DNA from: Streptomyces rubellomurinus
GTDB taxonomy: Bacteria; Actinomycetota; Actinomycetes; Streptomycetales; Streptomycetaceae
Direction: 5' to 3'
Length of the DNA stretch: 57,624 nucleotides
Assembly: GCF_000961885.1 (NCBI RefSeq)
Contig: NZ_JZKH01000048.1
Location: forward strand, 1-57,624
Both the position numbers and the translations under genes were made by a program. Below, piece after piece: positions 41,719 through 50,523 of this stretch. The notes below the pieces were generated by a model. The model was not told the origin of the DNA and ran no database searches. It worked only from the letters and a program-made list of their open reading frames with translations. Position 1 is the stretch's first letter. The number at the start of each line of letters is the position of its first letter.

Positions 41719-41749
41719 AACGTAGCTTCGTCGTCGAGAGTCCTGTCAA
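41719..41749 (-). promoter_or_regulatory. Putative promoter of the peroxidase-oxidase-decarboxylase operon
   Basis: On the minus strand TTGACA (41749-41744) and TACGTT (41724-41719) are 19 bp apart, about 70 nt upstream of the ATG at 41651. The -35 is a perfect consensus. Confidence 0.5.
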
Positions 41750-41907
41750 CCGGTGGTGGCCCGCTCGACGGGACGGCGCGGAATAACCCGGTGCGGCGCG
41801 CGGCGGGCCTTCCCTAAGCTCTCCCACGGACACGCGCCGCCTCCCGTTCGACCGGGCCCCGCGGCGCGCCCGAACGACACCGGAAGCAGCGGAAGGGGGG
41901 AGCGGCC

Positions 41908-42027
41908 GTGACCGCGCAGCGCACCGCCGCACCCTCCCCCGCGTCCCGGTTCGAGGTGATCCTGGTGTCCCCGCTCGTGCGGTGCCCGCTGCGCGGCCGG
42001 CACCGCTGGAGCCCGACGGCCTCCTGA
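41908..42027 (+). CDS. Small ORF (39 aa) upstream of the EF-G paralogue
   Basis: GTG 41908 is preceded by GGAAGGGGGGAG, and 38 of 39 sense codons end in G or C, so it may be translated. The peptide reads MTAQRTAAPSPASRFEVILV and continues to WSPTAS. I do not recognise it. Immediately after its centre another frame (around 41990-42080: [18 protein letters not shown]) takes over the good codon bias, so it may be the start of a slightly longer gene broken by a frameshift. It might be a leader peptide of the EF-G-like gene 120 nt downstream. The rest of the 496-nt gap (41652-42147) holds the peroxidase promoter and nothing else I can support. Confidence 0.35.
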   Translation: MTAQRTAAPSPASRFEVILVSPLVRCPLRGRHRWSPTAS

Positions 42028-42147
42028 GACCCGCGGCCTTCGCCGCCATCGCCCGTCCGGTCGGCGAACCGACCCCCGACGTGCCGTCAGCTCACCGATC
42101 GCGCGCCCCTCCTCCTTCCGCGGTACTTCCGAAAGGGCACCCGGGCC

Positions 42148-44211
42148 ATGCGCACCACCACGAGCACCAGCACCAGCACCGGCACCACCGCCAGCACCGG
42201 CACCATCGCCGCCGTCCGCAACCTCGGCATCCTCGCCCACGTCGACGCCGGCAAGACCACCGTCACCGAGCGGATCCTCTACCTCGCCGGCGAGACCCAC
42301 AAGCGCGGCGAGGTGCACGAGGGCACCACCGTCACCGACTGCCACCCGCAGGAACGCGACCGGGGCATCACCATCTTCGCCGCGGCCGTCAGCTGCGCCT
42401 GGAACGGGCACCGGATCAACCTCATCGACACCCCCGGCCACGTCGACTTCGCCGACGAGGTCGAGCGTTCACTGCGCGTGCTGGACGGCGCCGTCGCCGT
42501 GTTCGACGCCGTCGCCGGGGTCGAGCCGCAGAGCGAGTCGGTGTGGCGGCAGGCCGAGCGGCACGGCGTACCGAGGATCGCCTTCGTCAACAAGCTGGAC
42601 CGCGCCGGCGCCGACCTCGACACCGCGCTGGCCTCCATCCGCGAGCGCCTGCACCCGCAACCCCTGGCCGTGCAGCTGCCGATCGGCGCCGAGGACGCCT
42701 TCACCGGCGTCGTCGACCTGCTGCGCCTGCGCGCGCTCACCTGGGCGGACGACGCCCTGCGCGAAGGGCCCGTCCCCGAGGACCTGGCCGCCGAGGCCGC
42801 CGCCCGCCGGCACGCCCTGGCGGAGACCGTCGCCTCCCTCCACCCCGGCGCGCTGGAGGAGTTCTGCGCCGCCGGCACCCTGAGCGCAGCCACCCTCGCC
42901 GCCGCCCTGCGCGAGCTGACCCGCACCGGCGAGGCCGTCGTGGTGCTGTGCGGATCGGCGTACCGCAACCGCGGGATCGAGCCGCTGCTGGACGCCGCCG
43001 TCGCCTACCTGCCCTCCCCGCTGGACGTCCCCCCGGTCGCCGGCGTCACCGGTACGGCCGACGACACGCCGCAGCAGCGGGCCGCCGATCCCGAACAGCC
43101 GTTCACGGCACTGGCGTTCAAGGTGAACGTCACCGCCACCGGACGGCTGACCTACCTGCGCGTCTACGCCGGCCGACTGGAGAAGGGGGACACCGTGCTG
43201 GACACCACCACCGGCCGCCCCGAACGCGTCTCCCGGATCCTGCGCGTGCAGGCCGACAGCCACCGCGAGAGCGACCACGCCGTGGCCGGGGACATCGTCG
43301 CCGTGATCGGCCCCAAGGCGGCCCGCGTCGGCGCCACCCTGTGCGCGCCCGCCGCGCCGATCCTGCTGGAGGCGCCGGTCAGCGCCGAGCCCGTCGTCAC
43401 CGTCGCCGTCGAGGCCCGGCGCACGGCCGACACCGACAAGCTCGCCCAGGCGCTGGCCCGCCTGGCCGAGGAGGACCCGTCGCTCCGGGTGCGCACGGAC
43501 GCCGAGACCGGGCAGCGGACGCTGTCGGGGCTGGGGGAGCTGCACCTGGAAGTCGCCGTGGAGAAGATCCGCCGCGAGCACGGCGTCGACGCCGTGACCG
43601 GCCGCCCGCAGGTCGCCCACCGCGAGCGGCTGGTCGAGGGCGTGACCGGGTTCGTCCACCGGCACGTCAAACAGGAGGGCGGCGCCGGCCAGTTCGCCCA
43701 CCTGGTCCTCGACGTGCAGCCGGGCGGGGAAACGGAGGACTTCGTGTTCGGCTCCACCGTGATCGGCGGCCGCGTCCCGCGCGAGTACGTCCAGGCCGTG
43801 GAGGCGGGGTGCCGCGAGGCCCTCGCCGAGGGCCCGCTGGGCGGGCACCCGGTCACCGGCGTGCGGGTGACCCTCACCGACGGCAGCACCCACCCCAGGG
43901 ACTCCTCCGACCTGGCCTTCCGCACCGCCGCCCGCCAGGGCCTGCGCGAGGCACTGCGCGCGAGCCGCCTCCAACTCCTGGAGCCGGTCGCGGAGGTGAC
44001 GGTGACCGTACCGGAGGACGCCCTCGGCGCGGTGCTCGGCGACCTCGCGGCGCGGCGCGGCCAGATCCGGGAGACCGGCCCCGGCCGGGTCGCGGCGGTG
44101 GTCCCGCTGGCCGAACTGTTCGGCTACGCGAGCCGCCTGCGCAGCCGCACCCAGGGCCGCGGCACCTTCACCACCCGCCCGGCCGGCTACGCGCCCGCGC
44201 CCGGCGCGTGA
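42148..44211 (+). CDS. Elongation factor G paralogue
   Basis: A 687-residue translational GTPase of EF-G layout. G1 [10 protein letters not shown]2 Thr in ERDRGITI, G3 DTPGH and G4 NKLD are intact, followed by domain II ([16 protein letters not shown]), domains III and IV ([20 protein letters not shown]) and domain V ([20 protein letters not shown]). Switch I reads [14 protein letters not shown] instead of the usual TMDWMEQE form, so it is a divergent second EF-G rather than the housekeeping fusA, which normally sits in the str operon with tuf and ribosomal protein genes. The N terminus is a low-complexity Thr/Ser stretch ([18 protein letters not shown]). Possible roles are alternative translocation, recycling or ribosome protection. 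Confidence 0.85.
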   Translation: MRTTTSTSTSTGTTASTGTIAAVRNLGILAHVDAGKTTVTERILYLAGETHKRGEVHEGTTVTDCHPQERDRGITIFAAAVSCAWNGHRINLIDTPGHVDFADEVERSLRVLDGAVAVFDAVAGVEPQSESVWRQAERHGVPRIAFVNKLDRAGADLDTALASIRERLHPQPLAVQLPIGAEDAFTGVVDLLRLRALTWADDALREGPVPEDLAAEAAARRHALAETVASLHPGALEEFCAAGTLSAATLAAALRELTRTGEAVVVLCGSAYRNRGIEPLLDAAVAYLPSPLDVPPVAGVTGTADDTPQQRAADPEQPFTALAFKVNVTATGRLTYLRVYAGRLEKGDTVLDTTTGRPERVSRILRVQADSHRESDHAVAGDIVAVIGPKAARVGATLCAPAAPILLEAPVSAEPVVTVAVEARRTADTDKLAQALARLAEEDPSLRVRTDAETGQRTLSGLGELHLEVAVEKIRREHGVDAVTGRPQVAHRERLVEGVTGFVHRHVKQEGGAGQFAHLVLDVQPGGETEDFVFGSTVIGGRVPREYVQAVEAGCREALAEGPLGGHPVTGVRVTLTDGSTHPRDSSDLAFRTAARQGLREALRASRLQLLEPVAEVTVTVPEDALGAVLGDLAARRGQIRETGPGRVAAVVPLAELFGYASRLRSRTQGRGTFTTRPAGYAPAPGA

Positions 44212-44235
44212 ACCGGCCCGGCTGCCCCCGCCCCC

Positions 44236-44265
44236 GCCCCCGCCCCTGCCGCGGAGCGGGGGCGG
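44236..44265 (+). terminator. GC-rich stem-loop terminator
   Basis: A run of CCCCCG repeats (about 44224-44246) is followed by GCGGGGGCGG. CCGCCCC (44240-44246) pairs with GGGGCGG (44259-44265). It lies 25 nt after the EF-G paralogue stop. Confidence 0.5.
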
Positions 44266-44389
44266 CCGGCCTCCCGCGTGCGGACTCGCCTGTCCGGTCA
44301 GGGAGTTGGGGGCGAGCGCGACCGAACAATTTCCTCACCGAACCGGCGAAGGCCTGGCGCCGGGGCGCCCGCCGCTGGATGCTGGGGTG

Positions 44390-45109
44390 ATGGCGATCGA
44401 TCGGATGACGACCCCGACAGCCGTCGAGCCGGCCTTCGTGCGCCGTGCGGCCCTGGGCGCGACGGGCGTGGTCCTGGCAGGGGCCCTCACCACCGCGTCG
44501 GGGGCCTGGTGCTCACCCCAGTGGAAGGCCGGTTGGCTGATCACGGGTCTCGGCGTGATCGCCGGAACCGCCGTGTGGCGGCGGCGGGTCCGCCGAGTCC
44601 CGCAGACCGAGCGGAAACTGCGCGCATCGACCGTCGTCGCCTTCCTGATGGCCGTCCTGGTGTGGGTCGGTAGCGCACTGTTCGCGCTCTGCCTCAGCGC
44701 CTGGCTCCACGGCCGCGACCTCGACGACACCGCGACGCTCAAGGTCCCGGCCCTGACGGCGGAGTGCGATTCCACCGGGGACCGCGGGCAGAAGTGCTTC
44801 TACACCTACGTCGTGAACGGCCGGACGTACCACGGCACGGGCGAGCACGGAGGGTCCCTCCCCGTGACCCTCCGGATCGACCCGGCGCACCCCGGGGACC
44901 TGGGGAGGGCGGACAACACCTACCAGCTCCTGTGGATCGCCATCGTGCTCTCCGCGCTGGTGGCCGGAAGCTCGGCCTGGGGGCTGGCGGACTCCGAACG
45001 GGGCCTCACCCGGCTCCGGTCCGCCGGGGCGGGCGGACAGCCCGGGAGCGCCACCGCCCCCGCTGCCGGTGAACCCCGGCTCGGCCCGGAGGGCGTTCGG
45101 CAGGGATGA
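44390..45109 (+). CDS. Membrane protein, DUF3592-like
   Basis: About 239 residues from ATG 44390 (GGGG lies just upstream; ATG 44405 is an alternative). Two membrane segments near the N terminus (AALGATGVVLAGALTTASGA and GWLITGLGVIAGTAVW), a third (VVAFLMAVLVWVGSALFALC), then an external domain with a Cys pair (AECDSTGDRGQKCF) and the pattern YTYVVNGRTYHGTG...RIDPAHPGDLG, typical of DUF3592-like proteins, and a fourth membrane segment (LLWIAIVLSALVAGSSAW). Function unknown. It converges on the unknown gene at 45121 with only 11 nt between stops. Confidence 0.6.
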   Translation: MAIDRMTTPTAVEPAFVRRAALGATGVVLAGALTTASGAWCSPQWKAGWLITGLGVIAGTAVWRRRVRRVPQTERKLRASTVVAFLMAVLVWVGSALFALCLSAWLHGRDLDDTATLKVPALTAECDSTGDRGQKCFYTYVVNGRTYHGTGEHGGSLPVTLRIDPAHPGDLGRADNTYQLLWIAIVLSALVAGSSAWGLADSERGLTRLRSAGAGGQPGSATAPAAGEPRLGPEGVRQG

Positions 45110-45120
45110 GGGGCGCCTGC

Positions 45121-45900
45121 TCACGAGTCCCACGGGTACTCCGGCGGCCAGCGGTAGCCGAGCTTCTCGGCGGCCGCCGGCGAACCGCCCCAGACCTGCG
45201 CCGTGGCACGGGGATCCTCGGAGGTCAGCCGGGCTTCGAGTCGCTCCGCCTGGCCGACCGGGTCGTCCGCGGTTATCGGCAGCCTGATCCCGAACTGGAG
45301 CCAGTGGTCCTCGCGCTCGTCACAGCCGCGGGGATGGCGCAGCACGACGTCGATCCGGTCGGGTTCGTTCCAACCGTCCCAGATCGCTTCGAGTTCGCAG
45401 TCCCACGCGGCCAGCCCGCTGCCGTCTCCCGTCAGCTTCGCCTCGAGCAGGTCGGCGACCATCGTGCCGGGCCACTGCCACCTGCGGTCCGCCTCGGCCC
45501 GGGCGACCTCGGCGTCGTACTGGGCGGCGGAGAACCGGCAGGCGGGCAGGCCGAAGTCGTCGTCCATCGGATTGCGCCAGCCCGTCCAGAGCACGTGCTC
45601 CGCCTCGCGCCTGATCGTCACGTGGACGGCGCCGCAGCACTCCTCCGCGCATCCGGTCGTGGCGATGCGGACCTCGCGAGGGGTGGCGGTGGCCCGCAAC
45701 GGCCCGGCCGAACCCAGCAGGTGCCTCGGTCTGACGCTCCGGTAGCGGGAGCCGGCGAACACGTCCCGTCCGCCGATGATCGGGCGGACCTCCAGCCCGA
45801 CCTCGGCAGCCGGCGGGCAGATGATGCGCAGTTCCAGAACGTCCACGGTGTCGGCCACCGACCGATCATGGTCGACCTGGCCGGCCGCTGTCATCCGCAT
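45121..45900 (-). CDS. Hypothetical protein
   Basis: Up to 259 residues with strong codon bias. No signal peptide or membrane segment. A Cys cluster TTGCAEECCGAVHVTIRRE near residue 82 and a Trp-rich C terminus (GYRWPPEYPWDS) stand out. I recognise this only as a type of uncharacterised actinomycete protein. The start is uncertain: ATG 45900 and ATG 45894 begin the long frame, but GTG 45858 or GTG 45846 would start near the first well-formed strand VDVLELRIICPP. No strong ribosome-binding site decides. Confidence 0.6.
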   Translation of the reverse strand: MRMTAAGQVDHDRSVADTVDVLELRIICPPAAEVGLEVRPIIGGRDVFAGSRYRSVRPRHLLGSAGPLRATATPREVRIATTGCAEECCGAVHVTIRREAEHVLWTGWRNPMDDDFGLPACRFSAAQYDAEVARAEADRRWQWPGTMVADLLEAKLTGDGSGLAAWDCELEAIWDGWNEPDRIDVVLRHPRGCDEREDHWLQFGIRLPITADDPVGQAERLEARLTSEDPRATAQVWGGSPAAAEKLGYRWPPEYPWDS

Positions 45901-45935
45901 TACCGCGGCCTGCGGGGCGGTTGACCGCTGTCGCG

Positions 45936-45980
45936 GGCACGGACCCGGTCGCCAGGAGAACCTGGAACCGAGTCCGTGCC
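45936..45980 (-). terminator. Long interrupted stem-loop
   Basis: GGCACGGAC (45936-45944) pairs with GTCCGTGCC (45972-45980), CGGT with ACCG, and CCAGG with CCTGG around an AGAA tetraloop: about 18 bp in three blocks. It lies 26 nt downstream of the FG-GAP protein stop and upstream of the gene at 45121-45900, so it most likely terminates the former. Confidence 0.65.
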
Positions 45981-46006
45981 GCAGGAATCCCGTGCCGAAC
46001 GCCCGC

Positions 46007-48313
46007 TCAGAGCTTCTCGCACTGCCCGGTGCGCGGGCCGCTGACGGTGTCGGGCCGGCCGTCGTCGCTCGGCGGCGGGGTGTTGCCCGAGCAGGCGAGG
46101 GAGCCGGCGATGGTGTTCGCCGCGATCCGGGCCCGGTCGTCGTGCGGGAACGGGCCCGCGCCGCTGGTGCCGTCGACGACGGTGCTGCCGCCGATCCGGT
46201 TGTCGACGAGCGCCAGCCCGCCGGCGTTGTCCGTCAGGACGACCGAGCCGTCGATCCGGTTGCCCGCGCAGCCCTCGTCGACGGGGTCGCCGATCGCCAC
46301 GAACCCGCTGGAGCCGTCCACTTCGACGGACCCGGTGACGGTGCTCGCGCACACCCCGAGGAAGGCGGCGCCGTGCGAGACGAGGCTCCCGACCGTCGAG
46401 CGGGTGACGAACAGCGCCGCTCCCGGCTCCGCCACCACCGCGTCGGCCGTGGCGTCCACCAGGCAGGTGCTCGGCCCGGTGGCCACCACCGACCCGGCCG
46501 GGCCGGTGATCGTCCGCTCGCAGCCGATCTGCTGCGAGCGGCTCTCCACCGCGCCCGGCAGGTAGTCGTCGTCGCCCGAGTACTGCGCGGTGACGGTGTG
46601 CGTCCCGGGCAGCAGGTGGGACCAACTGATCTGCGTGGACGAGCAGTTGGTGCCGCCGCCCGGGGCGAGCCGGCCGGTGCCGAGGGTCGTGCCGCCGTCC
46701 GCGAAGGTCACCGTGCCGGTCGGCGCGGCGGCCGGGCCGGTGCTGGGCGGCGCCGGGCAGACGGTGTCGGTGAAGGTCACCGGGCTGCCGAAGGGGGCCG
46801 GATCGGCGGAGGAGTCGAGCGTGGTGACGACCGCGGCCCGCGTGACGTCCTGGGTGAGGACGTCGGAGGTGGCGCCGAGGTCGCGGTCGTCGCCGGTGTA
46901 CTCGGCGGTGAGGTCGTGCGGGCCCACGGCGAGGGCCGAGGTGCTCAGCGTCGCCAGGCCGCAGCGGGCACTGCCGTCCGGCTGAAGGGGCGAGCTGCCG
47001 AGCACGGTCGCGCCGTCGCGGAAGGTCACCGAGCCGGTGGGGGCGCCGGCGCTCGCCAGGACGGGGCAGACGGTGGCCGTGAAGGTCACCGGTTGGCCGT
47101 AGCCGGAGGGGTTGGCGGAGGAGGACAGGGCGGCGGTGACCGGGCGCTTGCCGATGTTCAGCAGGACGTCGACCGAGCTGTCGTCGCCCGCGACCACGTC
47201 CGGCTTGCCGTCGCCGTTGAGGTCGCCGACCGCGAGCCGCGCCCCGAACGCCGAGATCCGGTAGTCCTGCCGCGGCTGGAAGGTGCCGTCGCCGTTGCCG
47301 GGCAGCACCGAGACGTTGGCGTCGTTGAGCCCGCCGGCCAGGTCGAGGTGGCCGTCGCCGTTCAGGTCGACGACCGCCACGTCGGCGGGGAAGCTGCCCT
47401 TGTCCAGCGGGAACTCGGTCGGCGCGCCGAAGGTGCCGTCCCCGTTGCCCGGCAGCACCGCGAACGCGTCGTCACCGGCGGCCGCCACCACCAGGTCGGG
47501 GTGCCCGACGCCCCGCAGGTCGCCGACCGCGACTCCTCGGGGGAACTGGCCCACCGGGTAGTCGTGCCGGGGCTGGAACGTACCGTCGCCGTTGCCCAGC
47601 AGCACCGAGACGGTGTGGTCGTGGCTGTTGGTGACCACCAGGTCGATCCGCCCGCGGCCGGTGAGGTCCGCGAGCGCCAGGCCCTCCGGATCGTTGCCCA
47701 CCGGGTAGTCGTGCCGCGGCTGGAAGGTGCCGTCGCCGTTGCCCAGCAGCACCGAGGCCGTGTTGTCGTTCTTGTTGACGGTCACCAGGTCGAGCCGCCC
47801 GGCGCCCCGCAGGTCCGCCGCCGCGAGCCCGGTCGGGGACGCCCCCACGTCGTAGCTGTGCGCGGGCTGGAAGGTGCCGTCGCCGTTGCCGAGCCGCACC
47901 TCGACCGAGCCGACGTTGCTCGTCGGGTGCGCCCCGGCGACCACCGCCAGGTCCGTCCGCCCGCTGCCGGTGAACCGCGCGGCCACCAGCTGACCGGGCT
48001 CGTCGCCCACCGGGAGGGTGCTCGGCGCGCCGAAGGTGCCGTCACCGTTGCCCGGGAACAGCGAGACGGTGTTGTCCATGTTGTTGCCCGCCACGATGTC
48101 CAGGTGGCCCGTCCCGTGGAAGTCCCCGAGCGCCACCTCGAACGGATAGTGCCCCGCCTTGTACGCCACCTTCGGCGCGAACAGCGGCCCGGCCGGCGCC
48201 GCCGCGCCCACCGCGCCGGCCGACCCCACCACCCCCGCCGACCCGGCCACCGCCACCAGCACCACCGCGAGGAGCGCCCGCAGCGACCCCCCGATCCACC
48301 GCATCCTGCCCAT
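46007..48313 (-). CDS. Secreted FG-GAP/VCBS-repeat protein with Ig-like domains
   Basis: A 768-residue protein with a Sec signal (GGSLRALLAVVLVAVAGSAG). Residues ~40-380 are seven FG-GAP-type units of about 47 residues, each ending GNGDGTFQPRHDYPVG or close to it, with calcium-loop-like DLNGDGHLDL; these fold as a beta-propeller. Two bacterial Ig-like (Big_3-like) repeats follow (about 385-490 and 490-590: TGSVTFRDGATVLGSS, TGTVTFADGGTTLGTG), then a ~160-residue C-terminal domain resembling a short right-handed beta-helix with regularly spaced VDGSSGFVAIGD-type strands. Probable extracellular adhesion or binding role. ATG 48313 follows GGAGGGAGAGG. Divergent from the second sugar transporter. 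Confidence 0.78.
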   Translation of the reverse strand: MGRMRWIGGSLRALLAVVLVAVAGSAGVVGSAGAVGAAAPAGPLFAPKVAYKAGHYPFEVALGDFHGTGHLDIVAGNNMDNTVSLFPGNGDGTFGAPSTLPVGDEPGQLVAARFTGSGRTDLAVVAGAHPTSNVGSVEVRLGNGDGTFQPAHSYDVGASPTGLAAADLRGAGRLDLVTVNKNDNTASVLLGNGDGTFQPRHDYPVGNDPEGLALADLTGRGRIDLVVTNSHDHTVSVLLGNGDGTFQPRHDYPVGQFPRGVAVGDLRGVGHPDLVVAAAGDDAFAVLPGNGDGTFGAPTEFPLDKGSFPADVAVVDLNGDGHLDLAGGLNDANVSVLPGNGDGTFQPRQDYRISAFGARLAVGDLNGDGKPDVVAGDDSSVDVLLNIGKRPVTAALSSSANPSGYGQPVTFTATVCPVLASAGAPTGSVTFRDGATVLGSSPLQPDGSARCGLATLSTSALAVGPHDLTAEYTGDDRDLGATSDVLTQDVTRAAVVTTLDSSADPAPFGSPVTFTDTVCPAPPSTGPAAAPTGTVTFADGGTTLGTGRLAPGGGTNCSSTQISWSHLLPGTHTVTAQYSGDDDYLPGAVESRSQQIGCERTITGPAGSVVATGPSTCLVDATADAVVAEPGAALFVTRSTVGSLVSHGAAFLGVCASTVTGSVEVDGSSGFVAIGDPVDEGCAGNRIDGSVVLTDNAGGLALVDNRIGGSTVVDGTSGAGPFPHDDRARIAANTIAGSLACSGNTPPPSDDGRPDTVSGPRTGQCEKL

Positions 48314-48552
48314 CCACCTCTCCCTCCGGCCACCGACCCGAGCGGACCCGACAGGGACCGGTCGGTCACGAACGTCTCCGATGCTCGGCCATCCCCCCAC
48401 CCACCCCCGTCAGCGACACCCCGGCCCCGCCGCCGGCGGCGTGCGGCACCCGGGCGGATCCGCAACCCGTTCGGCGCACCGGGATCGTCGTGGCGCCCGA
48501 AGCTTCCCAGACTCGGAGGCGAGGGGGTGGACCCAACCGGAGAGGCATCCTC

Positions 48553-49674
48553 ATGAGCATCGGGCTCCGCCGCGTCCTCGCGGTCACCGCCGTCGTGTCC
48601 CTCGGCCTCGGCGCCGCGTCCTGCGGCAGTGCCAAGCAGTCCTCCGGCGGCGGCTCCTCGGGCGGCGCGAGCGCGAGCGGCGGCGCCGCGGTGGGCGCCG
48701 TCCGGATCGGCCTGCTGCTGCCGGAGACCAAGACCACCCGCTACGAGCAGTTCGACCGGCCGCTGCTCGAGAAGAAGATCAAGGAACTGGCGCCGCAGGC
48801 ACAGATCGACTACTACAACGCCAACCAGGACGCGACGCTCCAGCAGACCCAGGTCGACACCGCGCTCACCAAGGGCGACAAGGTGCTGATCCTGGACGCG
48901 GTCGACTCCAAGGCGATCCAGTCCTCCGTCCAGAAGGCCCACGACGCCGGCGTCAAGGTGCTCGCCTACGACCGGCTCGCCCAGGGCCCGGTCGACGCGT
49001 ACGTCTCCTTCGACAACCACAAGGTCGGCGAACTGCAGGGCCAGGCCCTGGTCGCCGCGGTCGGGGACAAGGCGGGCGCGGGCGAGATCTTCATGATCAA
49101 CGGCTCGCCCACCGACCCCAACGCGGCCGACTTCAAGGCCGGCGCGCACAGCGCGATCGACGGCAAGCTGAAGGTCGGCAAGGAGTTCGACACCCCGCAG
49201 TGGGACCCGAACACGGCCAACCAGGAAGCCGCCGCCGCGATCACCGCGATCGGCGCCGCCAACGTGGTCGGCGCCTACTCCGCCAACGACGGCATGGCCG
49301 CCGGTGTCGCGACCGCCCTCAAGGCGGCCGGCCTCAGCGTCCCGCTCACCGGCCAGGACGCCCAGCTCGACGGCATCCAGCGGATCGTCGCCGGCACCCA
49401 GACCATGACCGTCTACAAGCCGCTCAAGCCGGAGACCGACGCGGCCGGCCAGATCGCGGTCGGCCTCGCCTCCGGAAAGCCGCTGGACTCCACCCTCGTG
49501 CCGACCACGGTGACCAACGGCAGCGGCAACACGGTGCCCGCCAACCTGCTCACCCCGATCGTCGTCACCAAGGACAAGGTCAAGGACACCGTGGTCGCCG
49601 ACGGCTTCTACACCGTCGCCCAGATCTGCACACCGGACTACGCCGACGCCTGCAAGGCCGCCGGCCTCCAGTAG
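48553..49674 (+). CDS. xylF: Xylose-type sugar ABC transporter substrate-binding lipoprotein, second copy
   Basis: A 373-residue CUT2 binding lipoprotein with lipobox LGAASC and a Ser/Gly-rich linker. It shares with the protein at 32780 the segments RIGLLLPE, YDRLAQGPVDAYVSFDNHKV, MINGSPTDPNAADFKAGAH, YSANDGMAA and a C-terminal two-Cys tail (QICTPDYADACKAAGLQ). ATG 48553 follows GGAGAGG at 7 nt. The two homologues differ enough in the binding region (DAVDSKAIQSSV versus DAFDATSTESWV) that they may prefer different sugars. The 239-nt divergent gap upstream holds a GACCGGTC palindrome at 48356-48363. Confidence 0.82.
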   Translation: MSIGLRRVLAVTAVVSLGLGAASCGSAKQSSGGGSSGGASASGGAAVGAVRIGLLLPETKTTRYEQFDRPLLEKKIKELAPQAQIDYYNANQDATLQQTQVDTALTKGDKVLILDAVDSKAIQSSVQKAHDAGVKVLAYDRLAQGPVDAYVSFDNHKVGELQGQALVAAVGDKAGAGEIFMINGSPTDPNAADFKAGAHSAIDGKLKVGKEFDTPQWDPNTANQEAAAAITAIGAANVVGAYSANDGMAAGVATALKAAGLSVPLTGQDAQLDGIQRIVAGTQTMTVYKPLKPETDAAGQIAVGLASGKPLDSTLVPTTVTNGSGNTVPANLLTPIVVTKDKVKDTVVADGFYTVAQICTPDYADACKAAGLQ

Positions 49675-49701
49675 CAGCCGGAACCTCCGAAGCCGAACAC
49701 G

Positions 49702-49726
49702 CCCCGCCTCCACGAGGGAGGCGGGG
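49702..49726 (+). terminator. Intergenic stem-loop between binding protein and ATPase genes
   Basis: A 10-bp perfect stem, 49702-49711 with 49717-49726, loop ACGAG, placed as in the paralogous operon (33883-33921). Probably allows higher expression of the binding protein than of the membrane parts. Confidence 0.7.
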
Positions 49727-49743
49727 CAAGGGAGTTGGTCACT

Positions 49744-50523
49744 GTGGCAGGTGAGACCGTACTGGCCCTGCGCGGGGTCTCCAAACGGTTCGGCGCCGTC
49801 CAGGCGCTCACCGACATCGAACTGGAGGTGCACGCCGGCGAGGTCGTCGCCCTGGTCGGCGACAACGGCGCCGGGAAGTCCACCCTGGTCAAGGCGATCG
49901 CCGGCGTGCACCAGCCCGACGAGGGCGTCATCGAGTGGCAGGGCAGGCCGGTGACCATCCACCGCCCGCAGGACGCCCAGCAGTTGGGCATCGCCACCGT
50001 CTACCAGGACCTCGCGCTCTGCGACAACCTCGACGTGGTCGCGAACCTCTTCCTCGGCCGCGAGATCCGCCGCCTCGGCATCCTCGACGAGGTCGCCATG
50101 GAGAAGCGCTCCCGGGGCCTGCTCGACACCCTCTCCATCCGCATCCCCAGCGTGCGGATCCCCGTCGCCTCGCTCTCCGGCGGCCAGCGCCAGGTCGTCG
50201 CGATCGCCCGCGCGCTGATCGGCTCGCCCAAGGTCGTCATGCTGGACGAACCGACCGCCGCCCTCGGCGTCGAGCAGACCGCCCAGGTGCTCGACCTGGT
50301 CGAGCGACTGCGCGAACAGGACCACGGCGTGATCCTGATCAGCCACAACATGGCGGACGTGATGGCCGTCGCCGACACCGTCGCGGTGCTGCGCCTCGGC
50401 CGCAACAACGGGGTCTTCGACAAGCGCTACACCAACCAGGAAGAGATCATCTCGGCCATCACCGGCGCCACGGACAACGCCGTGACCCGCCGCAGGGCCC
50501 GGGGCCAGGAGGGTTCCCAGTGA
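49744..50523 (+). CDS. xylG: Xylose-type sugar ABC transporter ATP-binding protein, second copy
   Basis: A 259-residue single-domain ATPase, the same length as its paralogue at 34054 and very similar (VLALRGVSKRFGAVQALTD, Walker A GDNGAGKS, LSGGQRQ signature, VMLDEPTAALG Walker B, ISHNMADVMAV). The start GTG 49744 has AAGGGAG 9 nt upstream; the TTG at 49735 begins a slightly longer frame but abuts that sequence. It overlaps the permease gene by 4 bases. Confidence 0.85.
   Translation: MAGETVLALRGVSKRFGAVQALTDIELEVHAGEVVALVGDNGAGKSTLVKAIAGVHQPDEGVIEWQGRPVTIHRPQDAQQLGIATVYQDLALCDNLDVVANLFLGREIRRLGILDEVAMEKRSRGLLDTLSIRIPSVRIPVASLSGGQRQVVAIARALIGSPKVVMLDEPTAALGVEQTAQVLDLVERLREQDHGVILISHNMADVMAVADTVAVLRLGRNNGVFDKRYTNQEEIISAITGATDNAVTRRRARGQEGSQ

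Noticed and set aside
42151..42207. ACC/AGC/GGC-rich repeat at the start of the EF-G paralogue as a mobile or regulatory repeat
   Set aside because: It simply encodes the Thr/Ser-rich N-terminal stretch of the protein.
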